64,000 nt of DNA from Pyrenochaeta sp. MPI-SDFR-AT-0127 (Eukaryota > Ascomycota > Dothideomycetes > Pleosporales > Cucurbitariaceae): positions 434,001 through 498,000 of the forward strand of contig JAGTJM010000008.1 of NCBI GenBank assembly GCA_020747015.1. The letters run 5' to 3'. Under the pieces are notes generated by a model. That model saw only the letters and a list, made by a program, of their open reading frames with translations. It had not been told where the DNA came from and searched no databases. Position numbers and translations under genes: made by a program. How positions within the stretch are numbered: the stretch's first letter is position 1; each line of letters starts with the position of its first letter. Below, one piece after another: positions 10,587 through 23,200 of this stretch.

Positions 10587-11618
10587 TTAGAAGTCTGGCC
10601 GAATGAGTGGGACTGGCCTCGATGCGAAGGTATATTGTGTAGTATGTTATTGAAGAGAAGGTATGAGTCGAGTCAGGTCTAAGATCGATCTGTGCAGAAA
10701 CACGGTATGAGGAAATCACACCCACTGCTATGCAACACCCGTCAATTGTTTTTTCCCACAGTGTACGCGAATGCAAAACTGTCTTATGGATGACCCGACT
10801 GGATGTGATGACCCCACACTGACTCGATATTGTCCCAATCACCCCACGTACTAGGGCTCAATAGGGCCGGTCAATGCTGTCTCCATATATTTTATGGTGC
10901 GCCAACACGGACCCCACTGTGCGTTACAGGTGCATCGATGTGAGCATGTACCAGACCTGGTGGGCGAGTATAGGTTAACAAGTAATTCTGCATGCTCTGA
11001 AGAAGACATCTAAAGCATGTAATTGGTGCGGCTCTGTTTAGTGTGAATGCGCTAGTGTGGGCTTACACAGCGTAGTCTGACGTTGATGACTACCGAGAAG
11101 ATACTGACATATACAGACGCCAAGGTGCCGAATCAACGGTCGAAACACGTATTCTCCGCGCGAGCTGCCGAAAAGGATGAGGTGCATACGCACCTTCGGG
11201 GACTATGCCATATTGGCTACTGTGCTGATTTTCTCACCACTCATTCGACTCCTTGGCCTCATGATTCGCAATGTGGCCCTGCAATGTTCAGAAATCCTTG
11301 GGAGGATTTCCCAAATCCTTGCCGGACGCACTTTTCCAGTGTGCTGATATTGCAAGGTCGATACCCGATTTTGATAGGCGCTTTTGAAACGGAAAAGCAA
11401 TCCTCACTGCACCGGCAAATCCTTTCTCTAGCTGCCCCTCTGTTACGGGGGATTTCGTACTCAATCGTGATAAGATCAACAGAGAAAGGCCCGACGAACA
11501 CCTCCTTTCGACAAATCATCACAAAGATATGAGGAGAAATCACACTCTTTCGTCTCTTGCACGTATTGTACTTCTACATCGTTAACCACAGTGCTACCTA
11601 GGCAGGAGTTTACCTACA
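10587..11618. other. Divergent promoter region
   Basis: About 1 kb between two genes read outwards. I see open frames but none that looks like protein, and no strong repeat. Confidence 0.45.
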
Positions 11619-12892
11619 ATGACAACACCAATTCCCATTGAAAATGGCAACCAGATTGGAATCCTCATAACGTCTTCCATCTCAATTGCCATAGTCGCTG
11701 TCTCAGTGGGTTTGCGTCTTATCGCCAAACGTATTGGCTTTGGGTTTGACTACAGCGACTATTGCATCGTAGCAGCCCTGGTACGTCCACAGCGCAACTT
11801 AACTTCCGCTTTCCGTATCGTTCTGACCATGAACACAGCTTTGTAACACAGCACTTCACACGTGTTGTATGTTGTTGGTCACTCGTGGTGGCTTTGGCTT
11901 CCATACCATGGAGATCTATCAGCGTTTTGGTCCCGATACTGCGACATATTTCTTCAAAGTAGGTTAAAATAAAACTGAGTGCCTGCAGAGATTCTTGGCT
12001 AACTCTGTTCATCTTAGGGAATCATGTCGTTTGCGCTCTTGTGGAACGCAACGGTCTGCTTCAGCAAATTGTCAGTTTTGCTGATGTACACAGTGCTCAT
12101 TCCGAACCCTTCAATGATCAAGTGGGCCAGTATTGTTGGTGCTTTGATCGTAACGTGGAATGTCTCCGACATCATTGCCGGATTTCTGATTTGCCGCCCA
12201 CTCGCGAAGAATTGGGATTTCACCATACCTGGAACTTGCGGCAGTCAGCCAGCATTCTACTTTGCTATGGGAGTGGTGAATCTTATCACAGATACCGTTA
12301 TCATTATTCTGCCCATGCCATATCTTTACCGATTGCGAATGGCGATGCGCAAAAAATTACTCGCCATGGGCTTGCTTAGCATAGGCATTGGGTACATACG
12401 CGCGATCTTCTTTCTTCTCCAGCTGTCTAGAGGCTAATTTCATGAAATAGAACATGGGTGATCACGATCTACCGACAAACTTTGCTACCCGGCTTGGATT
12501 TCTCGGATATGACACACTCGGGTGTGCTCGCCACGATCCTCTCTGGCCTTGAGCCCGCCGTCGCAATCGCTCTGGCATGTATACCACTCATGCGTCCTTT
12601 GTGGGGAAAGAAGGCACCAGAGAGTAAAGGCTCCAGCTATGTGTATGACAGTAGCAATCAAGGTGGCTCGTATCCGAAGAAAGGAAACAGACGCACTAGC
12701 CTTGGTGCAACGGGGACATTCACTGAGCTGGTCTACGACAACGACGACTCTTCTGAAATCCAGTTGCAGCCTGTCAGACCGAAAAGAAGTGTCAGCATCA
12801 TCGCTGCTGCAGAAAACAAAAGTGATCAGTCTCTGCCGAGTCCAAACCAGGCCATCACCATCGAGAAGAAGTGGGAGATCAGCAGAGAATAG
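11619..12892 (+). CDS. Fungal rhodopsin-type seven-TM membrane protein
   Basis: Four exons (11619-11780, 11839-11958, 12018-12391, 12451-12892) give 365 aa. About seven hydrophobic segments occur, beginning with IGILITSSISIAIVAVSVGL. The family marks are seen: a loop before TM2 (IGFGFDYSDYCIVAALL), the GGFGFHTMEI turn, SKLSVLLMY, the NWDFTIPGTC extracellular loop, and LLPGLDFSDMTHSGVLATIL with GLEPAVAIALAC. The tail of about 100 residues is hydrophilic and Ser-rich. This is the plasma-membrane family (fungal rhodopsin domain, PTH11-related fold) abundant in filamentous ascomycetes. Roles are mostly unknown and no retinal-binding claim is made. Exon joints were set by these conserved blocks. 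Confidence 0.88.
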
Positions 12893-13627
12893 GGCGGGAT
12901 AGCCAGGATACGGATACAATAGCCAGATCTTCGGGGACTGGTTACGCAAGGGATGGATGAAAAAGAGCTGAAGAACTCATAGCACGACGCGTTCCGTGCA
13001 ATTGCAGAGTCGCTCACACATCCTGTAGGAATGTTGAAAGGCAATGCCCGCAATGTCTAAAAAATGGCACGCAATGATGACAGACACTTTGGAACTTGTT
13101 CTCGACATGGAAGTAGAGATTTCTTTAGACTTCCGTCTTGATTGAGTCTTTCGGTCTTCTCATGTACACTGAAAGATAAACATGGTACATCCAGCATTCA
13201 ACATCCGGGTTGAGATTCGATACTTTGTAATTTGGTTCATCATTAAGCAGGTTGGACAAGTAAGGCCCTCGCGAAGAAATCATGACATGACTGGAATTAC
13301 TATAGGATTGGAAGGGCATGAAGGGCATGAATTATATGGACAAACAAGATGCACTTGAAATGCAGAGGTCACTTCGCTTTGAATCGACTGGAAATGCAGA
13401 TGCATTTTACCACTGATCTCTTTTTATCTTCGATTCAAAAATGGCCTGCTCTTGTTCGGCAGCGGAGTCGGTATGGTCTTCGACTTACTACTCGTTGATG
13501 GGCACCTCGAATTCGACACAGTGGTTTTCAAACTATGCTTCGGCTTCAACGTTGTCGGCGGCGTTGGCTTCGGCTTCGCGAGTCTGGAAAATCGCTTGGA
13601 AGACACTGCAGCAGGTTTCGGCTCAAG
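12893..13627. other. Convergent intergenic region
   Basis: 3' ends of two convergent genes. There is a short direct repeat, GAAGGGCATGAAGGGCATGAA, near 13312. No gene seen. Confidence 0.45.
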
Positions 13628-15001
13628 CTATGAGACGAACGTTTTCTGTTTTTTTACCTCCGGGTAGTGGTCGGCACCGTAGGTAGAGTTCAGTGTGACG
13701 CGCCCAGACACTTTACCGTTCTCCAGCCTAATCCACGTGTCGATCCCGTTCCTACCTATCTTGTCTTCCTGGATGACGATCTGGCGCCCACCACGGGCCC
13801 AGTCGGTGTACCCACCGTAACCAGAGTGACGATTAAAGCAAATGTTCATACCAAAACCATTGGTGGGTACAATGTCAGGGAGGTTCTTGGACCACTTCAT
13901 GCACCAGCTTTAGGAACATTAGTGGACCTAGAGAAACTCAGGGGCAGCGGAAGACACACTCAACACCGTGATCATGACCTGAAAAGACAGCTCTGACCCC
14001 GTCCTCTATGAGAGCTTGCACAAAGGGAGTGTCTGCGCTATTAGGTTTGCAGTTGCCCGTCTTATCGCATATTTCACCTTGATGCCCGATCAATTCCTCA
14101 TCGAGACCTGGCTCAGTGGCACCAGTACGGCCACCATCTTTCTGGAAGACGCGTGTCGCATAGATTGGGATATGAAAAAAGGCCAAGCTTGGAATGACGC
14201 GGCTGTATCGCTGGCGAAACTCATTGTTGGTTCGGCGAAACCATGACACAACCTGCAAAGTCAGCATAACTCATTCCAGGAAAGAGCAACTTCAGTACCT
14301 CTTCATTGACCCAGCCATCAACCGGAATTTCATCACCGGAAGGCTGATACACTCGACCACCCCTGCTATCGAAGAACCACAGTAGCATGGCAAGTTTGTT
14401 TTTATCAGAAGAGCTATATACAGGGACGAAGTAATTGCTCGTGCCGACTATATCATCCGGTCCAGGAACAGAGGATGTTGTGAATGAGAGCCTCTGCCCG
14501 TTCTTGTCCTTGGTGTTCCACATACGCTCAGACATGGAACGAGTACTGCAAGTTTTGGATGCATCATAGTTGCCAAATGTTGCAGCAAAAGGAAGGCTGC
14601 GGTTGATGAGCGGCGCAAGAATTTGACCGACAAGAGTGTTGACGTCCTGGGATGCGACCCACTCGCAGGAAGTGAGGTCGCCGTTGAGGACGACCAGGTT
14701 AGGACGTTCAATTTCAAGAATGGAGTTCATGACCCCAAGCGTCTTCATGTCTGCATTGGGCCGATTGCGTGCTATAACAGCTTGATATCGTTAGCGATAG
14801 CTATCTCTCACTTCTTGGTGACCTATGCGACCTACGCTCACCAAAATGCAGGTCGCTAAAGACAGTAATGGATAGCTTCCCATCTCTACCGAATTGGATG
14901 CCAGGATAGTTAATAGTGGACCCCTTGGGTGAAAAGCGAGGGTCTATTGCACTTGCTATAGAGGCAACGTCAAAAAGGCAGAGCAACTGTGCGAGCTTCA
15001 T
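13628..15001 (-). CDS. Secreted calcineurin-like metallophosphoesterase
   Basis: Four exons (15001-14842, 14771-14299, 14252-13960, 13907-13628) give 401 aa. A signal peptide (MKLAQLLCLFDVASIASA) precedes the phosphoesterase core. Metal-binding motifs in order are SDLHFG, NGDLTS, FGNYD, HIP and GHDHG, followed by RHSGYGGYTDWARG, typical of the Dcr2-like fungal branch. The GNHD motif reads GNYD here, so the histidine usually used as catalytic acid is replaced by tyrosine. Joints were chosen to rebuild LHFGARNRPNADMKTL, NEEVVSWFRR and GHDHGVDWCMKW. Introns carry clear branch sites (GCTAACG, GCTGACT, ACTAATG). The likely role is a secreted or vacuolar phosphatase. Substrate is unknown. Confidence 0.88.
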
Positions 15002-15753
15002 AGTGTCAGTGTACTACAAGACAGTGCCAGGAGGCTGAAGTATAGTCAAATTGAGTGACATTAGAGAGTGGGACGTGGGTAAAGAAATGGGGTACATGTT
15101 GGCGCAGAAGAAAGAGGACTAATACTGCAACGCAGCTGGTAAATATGATGGAGGGGTCAAGCAGTCACTGCTATCACCATGCCCAGTGAAAGTGCGATCG
15201 GTGTCGTTGAGGATAGTTCAAGGAAAGAATGATGGAGTATGAATCTTAACAGTGGGAATTGTATCTCCAAGCCACGATCTCAAACCAGAGTATTCTCTAT
15301 GGCTTCACATGGATTTGGTTCCTAGGACCACAGGTAAGAGCGTTGATTTTCATGCGAAATTCCTCGCTATGGACAGAATTTAGGGCCACAGCGAGTTATC
15401 TATGTACTTGAGGCTTTTTAAACGACGTAGTATTGCCTGTAAGTATCATGGAATCAAGTTGAGTAATTTGTTTGGAAGCATTGTATTCCAAACACGCGCA
15501 ACTGGAAAGATGAAGACGTGATTTGCAAGAAGCCTGGAGATTATTATGTATTGAGAGACATTAGGAGAAACACCGACAATCTCGAAGAAGAAGTAGACAA
15601 TAACAATTCAGTACACGTGGGTTTCAGGAGTGGGAGTATTCATTATGGACCGAAGCGGATAAGGAGCGGTGCCCCCCGCCCCGAAGTTTTTCCGACTCTT
15701 TCCAAATTTTTGGTTGTTGCAACCTTCCTTCTCAATCACACCTCACAACCTCG
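15002..15753. other. Divergent promoter region
   Basis: About 750 bp between two outward-reading genes. No further feature recognised. Confidence 0.45.
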
Positions 15754-16710
15754 ATGAACGCCGACGCATATCTGCGCAAGCAGGGCTGGAAAGGCTCTGG
15801 CCATTCTCTTGACTCGACCGGCCGTGGCATAAAAAGACCTCTGCTTATCGCGCACAAGCAGGATCAATTAGGACTCGGCAAGAAGAAGGCGGCGTACACG
15901 ACTGACGATCAATGGTGGATGCGAGCATATGATCAGAGCTTACAGAGTATTGGGACTGGAAAAGAGGTATGAATATGTCACTGTGGAACTCTATCCGCTT
16001 GATTAGTGTGCTGATTCTCTCAATAGAGCACGCTCAATCAGATCCGCACACAGGGTATCAATCGTGGTGGCCTATACGGGTTTTTCGTAAAAGGCGAAGC
16101 AATCGCCGGCACAATTGAAGACAGTTCCGCGACTGACACTTCCCTCCCACCGTCCGGCACAAGCACACCTCTTACCTCTGCGTCCGATACAGAAGCTCCC
16201 ACCCTTAACGCAAAAATGTCTATTAAGGAAAAGAAGCGGAAGCGAGCGTTTACAAATTCGCCTGATGCCAGCAAGCGAACAAAAGCAGCCCAGCAGGTAT
16301 CAGGGAAGGGCAAGGACCAGAGTGGCATAGTCGCGAAACTCGCCAAGTTGAAGCCTTCAGAAAGGGCAGAATACGAAACCCGCGCAGCAGCCAAGCAGCA
16401 GACACTCGAGGAGTATGTCCTCCGACGCATACAAAAGAAAGCTGAAAAGCGCGCAACCAAGTATGTCGAATCATTCGAACCTTCTCTCTTCTTCACTAAT
16501 CTTCCAGGTGAACCAATACCCCTTACGATTGCGCAAGCCACCTTGATCATCCCCCACGTAATACCTCGCCGGACCAAGAGCAAAACGTATTCACTGAAGA
16601 AAGGTGACAATGAAGATATCGACACATTTAGCGAGACCCAGCGAGCAAGGTACCAACATGTCACAAGTTCAATGATCTCCCAAACTCGTGAGAGAGATGT
16701 GGTACCGTAA
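15754..16710 (+). CDS. tma23: TMA23-like G-patch ribosome-biogenesis protein
   Basis: Two exons (15754-15966, 16027-16710) give 298 aa. The N-terminus has the G-patch-like start (AYLRKQGWKGSGHSLD) followed by RGIKRPLLIAHKQDQLGLG and a WW-containing block. Just past the intron comes GGLYGFFVKGEAIAGTI. All four blocks match the order in yeast Tma23, a nucleolar protein involved in ribosome synthesis. The C-terminal half is lysine-rich and coil-like (KEKKRKRAF..., LKPSERAEYETRAAAKQQ...), fitting a nucleolar, RNA-contacting tail. G-patch proteins usually activate DEAH helicases; the partner here is not shown. Confidence 0.88.
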
Positions 16711-17308
16711 CACTGCCAAACGACACCATATTCAGTTATGGATATAGCTACAAAGTCTTCTGGGACGGAACTACAAGGTCTCATTTCCAAATGGGAAGGC
16801 GTTGAAGATATAGATTGAAATGGAAGCAAACCTCGATTTAAAGTGAAGTTCGACGGACGAGCAGAGCAAGAGGGCGACTTCGTTGAAGAATACCACGAAT
16901 TAAGAGAATGAAGTATCCGAGCAGAATGTCAAGATGGGTAGTACGACGAGGATCAAACAGAGTGGGTAGAAATAGAGGGGAGGTTGTGGGCCAATTTGGC
17001 GTTGGGGTTGAAAAAGTTCGACAGCCGATGAAAAGCTTTCACAGTTGACCAAAGAGTGCATTGGCATTTGTGCCGTTCTGCAGATGGTTCTCACATTAAA
17101 ATGACGATTGTAAACATGCACGTCAGGTCATCATTTCATAGCTATTCGAAGCTTCGTCGTATGCGCTATACCCAATCTTGCACACCAAATCATGGCCGTG
17201 CTGCAAAGAGTGCCCAAAAGCGGCGATGGATCTAGACCCGGACTTCCATCTCCTTGTGTTATTTTGTACAACCAGCCCAATATACATTTCTGGGTGACAC
17301 TGAATTAC
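16711..17308. other. Convergent intergenic region
   Basis: Shared 3' flanks of TMA23 and THG1. No gene or repeat recognised. Confidence 0.45.
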
Positions 17309-20288
17309 TCAGGCCGTCTTTCCACTTAGGATCCACGGTCGCTTCTCCCAGAATTCATCTTTGATGATATCCACATGCTCCATCAGAACTTTTGCTTTGC
17401 TCCTCTTCTTCCTATCCTTGTCCTTCTGCGTTCTGCTCATTTGCACCGGCCGGCCTTCATTCGATTGCTGATGGGTGCTAGACGCCCAGCCACCTTGTTC
17501 TAGTATCTTACTTTTGTCTTTCTGGCTTTGATGGTGAAGGGACTTTCCGTCCATGGGCACGAAGTGCTTAGCTCGACATGGCACATCACCCTTCCCAGCT
17601 GAGGTCGTGGACTCAGCGAGTGCCTTTGCGCTTCTCGAACGCGGAGAATCCTTCAAAGGTGGAGTGGGTTGGACGTCGGCATGTAACGTGCTGACGACAT
17701 TGGTGCTTGGGAAGGGTTGAGTCGTTGGATACGGTTGGGACTTTGGCGCTGTCGCTGCCGCCGATAGAGCTTGTACATCCGGACCCTGATAGGGATAGAA
17801 CAATGAGCTTGAGACAGGCGCAGAGTGTAGTCTTGAATGGCTTTTCGCTCTTTTTGTTGATGTTGATGCAACTGCGGGTAGTTCTGCAATTCCGGGATGT
17901 CCAACGTCAAGACCGGTCCAGACCTGTCCTTCTTGTCGATCCACGTCGCTGACCCTTCTTTGGGATGGCTCATATGTGTAAGCCGTAGCAGACATGCTCC
18001 GCTCCTGCTGCGGACTACTACTCATGACTTTCTCCCTTGTTCGCATCTCCTCCTCTCTGCTCATTGGTGGGCTCGGTAGCGCTTTATTCGTTCGCAATGG
18101 AGGGCTGACTTTCCTTGGTGTCATGGATCCCGAAGACTGGCTCAAGGATGCGATGTTCTCTTTCTCTTCATAGTTCTGCCTCGTCGATTTCAGGGCGGAC
18201 AACGAGCGGTGGTTCGGTAGAGACAGCTTGCGCGTTTTGTTATTTGTTGGAATGCTTGAGATGCGTAATGGGATCACAGGTGGTCCTCCTGGTGGGTAGT
18301 TGCCCGAAACGAAGTATGTTGGCAGGTGCGGTTGGCTAGGTGACCTTTGCTTGAGTCTTGGGGGCTTGCTTTGCGAGGATCCGGCAATATCCAGTGAGGC
18401 CGATGCAGAGTGAGAAACGGGCCGTGGATCGACTGGCGCTGTGTGATGGCGATAACCAGAGATTGGGAATGCGCTGGGAAAGTCATGAGGTGGATATGTT
18501 GGAGAGAAATTAGTTCGGGTTGTGGGGTTCGGTGGGTCAAGTGACAGCGGAGGTTTAACACTTGGCTTCAGCGTGAGAGGAGACAGGGGAATGGGCGCCA
18601 ATGAAGGTAGACCGTGCTTGCCAAAGGGCGAGATGAGGTTGCCATACGGAGATGTGACCGTTGATGGCGGCGAAATTGGCATCATAGTGGTTGGTAAATA
18701 TGTGCTACCATGGGGGCTAATAGGATTTGAGCGTAACGGATTAGGGAACCCTGCCTTCGCCATCGTGAGCGGCGACGGTGGAGGTGATGGTGTCGATGCC
18801 GTCGATAGAAAAGTCGGCCCTGGTCCTTGATCGACGGGTGACACGACCTGGTCCTGCAAGTACGGAACAGCCTTCTCAATTGGCTCAGACGCTGGACGTG
18901 AGGAAAATCGCCGTGGCTGTGGGGAGGCTATAGGCGGTGATGGAAACGTTGTTAATGCCGGTGATAGAGACTCTTGAGCCGATGACTTGGGAAAGAACTG
19001 TCACTGTCAGACCTAAGTCCAGACAGAAAGTATTAATCAGTTAAAGTTCGCTTACGTCTCGATACAATACAGTTCCCTTCTTGAAACACTCGGCCTCGTT
19101 GTTGTAGTTGATACCAAACTCCTTAAAGAGAATCTCGTTCTTGTCGGACGACACTGTGCCCTTCAGTCTTTGCTCGGCTTCTCGAGCTCCCATGCCACCC
19201 TTTTGGACAAGAGCCCAGAACGTGGTATTGTAGAGATTGTTAATGTGACCTGGAGCAAGTTAGGTGGTATTGAAAAACTAGACAGGGTGGGTTGATAAGA
19301 GCAAATACGAGTGTTGGTGGAAGAGGCTTTGGAATATCAAGGGCACTTACAGTCAACTTGTCGCCAACTCATATAATCTCGGAGATTGGAGTCACTCGGA
19401 TAACACACTGCACGTCCATCGAAAGAAGGAAGTGGAGGTGTGAGCGGCTTGTCGGGAAAGTACTTGGACCACAGAAAGACATAGTAAGAAGTGAAGGTAG
19501 ATACGACCGTAGTAGTCAACTTGCTAAGAATAGGTCAGTACTGGGCGAGCAGGAGATGGCCGCATACACTAGCGGCGTGGATAGAAAAAGATTCGTACCT
19601 AGCTCGTCGCTCGAATAGAACGCAGTCTTTGTGGAAGACAAAGCTACACCTCACGTCAGCTTATCACTCTTCCGAAACAGGTGTCTCAACTCAAATACAG
19701 GCTTGTGCCCGCGTCTGCTGGGGAGCCGCTTGGGCAGAGCAATTTGTCTCAAACGTGTGGTTGCTCAATAGCTAGGGGCATATAGGTGGGACGAACCTGT
19801 ATTCATCACTGTTACCGTATGCGAGCACCAGATCCGGCAACTCCTTCATGACAGCTTCAGCTGCGGCATTCATAAGATTCAAGGCATCCCGGTCATTTGG
19901 CTTGACGAATTTGTATTTCGCCGTGAGTCTGAGCCAGTGTTGTCAGCGATGGCGTCTTGGTGAGTCTATTAGCCGAGAAGCTGGCCTGGGGCAGCGAACT
20001 CCGTTCATGCAACGGTTCTTGCTCTGCCGGGTACCTGCATATCCAGGCACGAGCGAGTTGGGCGGCTCAAAGAAGAAGCGGACCATGGTAAACGTACTTT
20101 GAGAAGCCACGGCCGTCTATCCGCACCACGATCCAGGTATTGGCTAGCAAAGTGTCTGGCTGCTCGAAGGAGCGCACATATTCGTACCTGAAGTCCGTCA
20201 GTCAAGGCCAGTTCAGCTCTGCACGGCTGGGGCTGTTACCCCACCCACCAAGGCCAAGCCGCTCTGCTACTCACTTTGAATTAGCCAT
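17309..20288 (-). CDS. thg1: tRNA-His guanylyltransferase with a large insertion
   Basis: Seven exons (20288-20275, 20187-20098, 19928-19797, 19643-19599, 19523-19351, 19249-19056, 18997-17309) give 778 aa against roughly 240-300 in other fungi. THG1 adds the G-1 needed for charging tRNA-His. The catalytic core fills residues 1-216: RIDGRGFSK, LAYGNSDEYSFVF (metal carboxylates), VDCHINNLYNTTFW and KKGTVLYRD. The conserved fungal C-terminus is at the very end (KKRSKAK...EHVDIIKDEFWEKRPW). Between them lie 524 residues rich in Pro, Ser and Thr, probably disordered, in one stop-free exon. An alternative GT-AG intron (17426-19055) would delete exactly this part in frame and leave a 254-aa enzyme. 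Introns 2 and 3 (169 and 153 nt) are long for this window. Confidence 0.9.
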
Positions 20289-23200
20289 GTATATCCGTCC
20301 TTTGCTATAGCAACCCGTCAGTCCCTACACAGTCGCACAGCATGGTACTCGAGCAGAGATTTAAGAAATATGGCGGTCAGGGAGAGATTGTCCGTCGGTC
20401 GGGCACGCGCAAGTAGGGTTTTGAGTTCTGAGAGGTCTCCGAGACTAAGGCTAATCCGCTTTGCAGCAGCGAAGAGTCGCGTTTCAGATGTGCGCATGTC
20501 ATGCAGCTAAAGGCAGACGGACTTGGCAGCCGAATGAAGCGCGGACGGCGAGTGCGGTGGTGGAATATTCCGAATGGGCTATCATGCGTTGCGTGGGTTA
20601 TGCCGCGCTCAGTGTCTTGTGAGCCCAAAATTGACGAGTCCAACAGCTTCACGGGAGATCTGCGCTAGCGCTATGACCAGGCGTCTTTTCTTTTGAGCAC
20701 TCGACGGCGACTTTGTTCCCTCACCACCCAATGCTCAGCAGCTGCATCCCGTCCATGCGCCACAGCAAACTTCAAATGACACGGCATTTTCCAAACTTCC
20801 TCGTGCGCGGGGCGGCTGCGACAGGCACCCTGCAGCACAAGCATGGGGCGACAGCCGCCAAACGCCGCCCTCACCACCCAGGCCCACCAAATGGGGCACT
20901 GCGGTGAGGCTTTTCGAGCCACCGTGGGACTAATAGGAATCTTCGCTATCTGTGACGCCTCCTTCTAGCTTGATGCCTGGGTAGATGCTGTAGTCTGACG
21001 TTCACGGGACACTGGTTCCTTAAGGGCACCAACTAAACCCCACATTTCTTAGCCACAACTACATCCTCAAACACCTTTAACATGCAACATATAGGAGCAC
21101 CGACAAGCCACCGCTGAAATGCTTTCCAGGTACTCGGATGCCGTGCTGCTTCTGGACGTCCGGCACTTGGACAGTAGGACCCACCCCGCGACGACCCTCA
21201 GATCCCGCTTGCGGGTCGATCGACCCCATGATATGAATGGAAACAGCCCCGATGGACTTGCCTTTCTGGCCGAGGTTATGCCTGCGCCGTTAGACTGCAG
21301 CCCTGTTGGACAGAGTGTAGCACGAAGCATCGTGGGTTTCCTTTCTTTGCTCCATCACTAGCCCAACGGCCGGACGTTGCAACACTCACAAACTGTCAAA
21401 AGCGTCGCCCATCTTATCGCTTTAGGCATATTGTCCTTGTGCCTTGCCTGAAAAAGTCAAATAGCCTTAACCGTCTTGTCAGGGCATTGCTTCTGTCTGC
21501 GCCACATGCAAACAGACAAGGGCGTCAATGCGAGCCTTGCGGCGATCCGCGTCCTCTTTCCAAACCTCACTTCCCCACGTTTCTAACTCAAAGCCTCCAG
21601 TCACTCACCTTTGTTCAGGCGACTGACTTCACTATGTATCACGGTCCATGGGGGGACCATGCCTCGCAAACGGATTACTTGTTGCGATGCCCAACGTGTG
21701 TGACAATGGTTTTGCATGATTTCCTCGGCCAAATCAATCGGCTCGACAGTACCGACGCACAGGGAAGATGCTTTCTGTCCGAAGACTGTTTTCGCTCAAA
21801 GTTCCCGTTCCAAGTGTCCTAATATAAGCATTAACGTGTCAGACGTTTAGCTAACCTTAGCTTCAAGTTCAAATATGACTTCAATCGTTCGCAGGCTTCG
21901 TTATCAGCGCCAAGGTACCCGGATACCACGGCTTTCTCTTTACTTGGTTGCATACGTCAGCTTCTCTTCCAGCCCAGAGTCACGCTATTGTCTAGGTCTT
22001 GGGTAAAGTCGGCTTAATCACACCGAATACAATCGTACCACAGTGTCCAAACAGACATCAGTAGTCCAGGACTACTGTACGGCATAGAATATGACGCACC
22101 CTTGAGTCCAGAAAGTATTTACAATCGTGACATCGAACGTTGTATACCCCTCGTTAAGACGAAAAGTTATGAAGTCTGAGACATCTTAAGGCTTTTCGAC
22201 ATCTGAGCAGCCAGCAACTCGTGCAACTTCTCTGGTGTTACTGTTGGGCTGCAATCGTGCGATTAACACGAATCAGCCATCGGCTTTACCAAGTAGCACC
22301 AACTTGAACTGTTGAGTCCATGAGTTCTTTGACGGGACAGGCTACTCGTGTGCGTCGGGCTGAGGAGTCGTCAACATCCCAGTTGGATTTTAACCGAGCT
22401 CGAGATTCCAAATACTTATGCCACGGTGAGCCTGTTTCGTGTACCGAGCACATCTTTTCATCCTATGCGATATCAAGCGGAAGTGGTCTTTACGTTGCTA
22501 TTTACTCCTCCCTGCAACTCGTAACCAATTGTGTACTATTAATGTTGTAATTATGAATGACGACAAACAAATCGCTTTGCATAAATAGAGAACTTACTTG
22601 TGAGTTTGTACTATTCTCAAATATACCTGCTATGCTATCTGATCAAGGATTTCCCATGTTGTGTCCTTGCTGTCTACAGTCTTTGATATCTAAAATAGGA
22701 CAACGTACTGAAACACTTCGGCAGGCAAGCCGGCATCCGCTCCACGTTTTGTTTATCAACGACTCTGGCGGCGAGAATGCCCACTTTTGCAGTGTCCACA
22801 AATCCCCAAGCACTGGCTATAACATGTTTTTTTGGACCCTGCGTATAATATCGCTCACACAGAGACCGAATGTCCGCTGTCAGTGCATGTGATAGGTGGC
22901 TAGATTGAAACTCATGGAATCAGGAGTTTGCATAACTCTCACGAGCCATCGCCGAGACTTCTGCGTTGGTATTTCGGGCAACAGGGTCGCATAGCGCTGC
23001 CTTTAAAACTCCTTCAACAAGAAACGTTGTCCAAACACAGAAATCCTCGTTGACCATTACGTGCTCAGAACGACAAAGAATTACATGCCTTGTGGTACTC
23101 TATTTTAATTATTTCTTTACATGAGCTGGAACTGAATGGGGGTTTTGAGCAATCGATCTCGTCATACCACTTTCGATGGAACAAATGCGGAGGCAGAAGG

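Noticed and set aside
11083..11532. 149-codon plus-strand frame before the rhodopsin-type gene
   Set aside because: No protein-like pattern or conserved motif. The real gene starts cleanly at 11619.
12485..12949. 154-codon minus-strand frame over the rhodopsin-type gene
   Set aside because: Antisense shadow of exon 4, with no motif.
21439..21822. 127-codon plus-strand frame in the 20-24 kb gap
   Set aside because: No recognisable domain, signal peptide or splice partner. Treated as chance.
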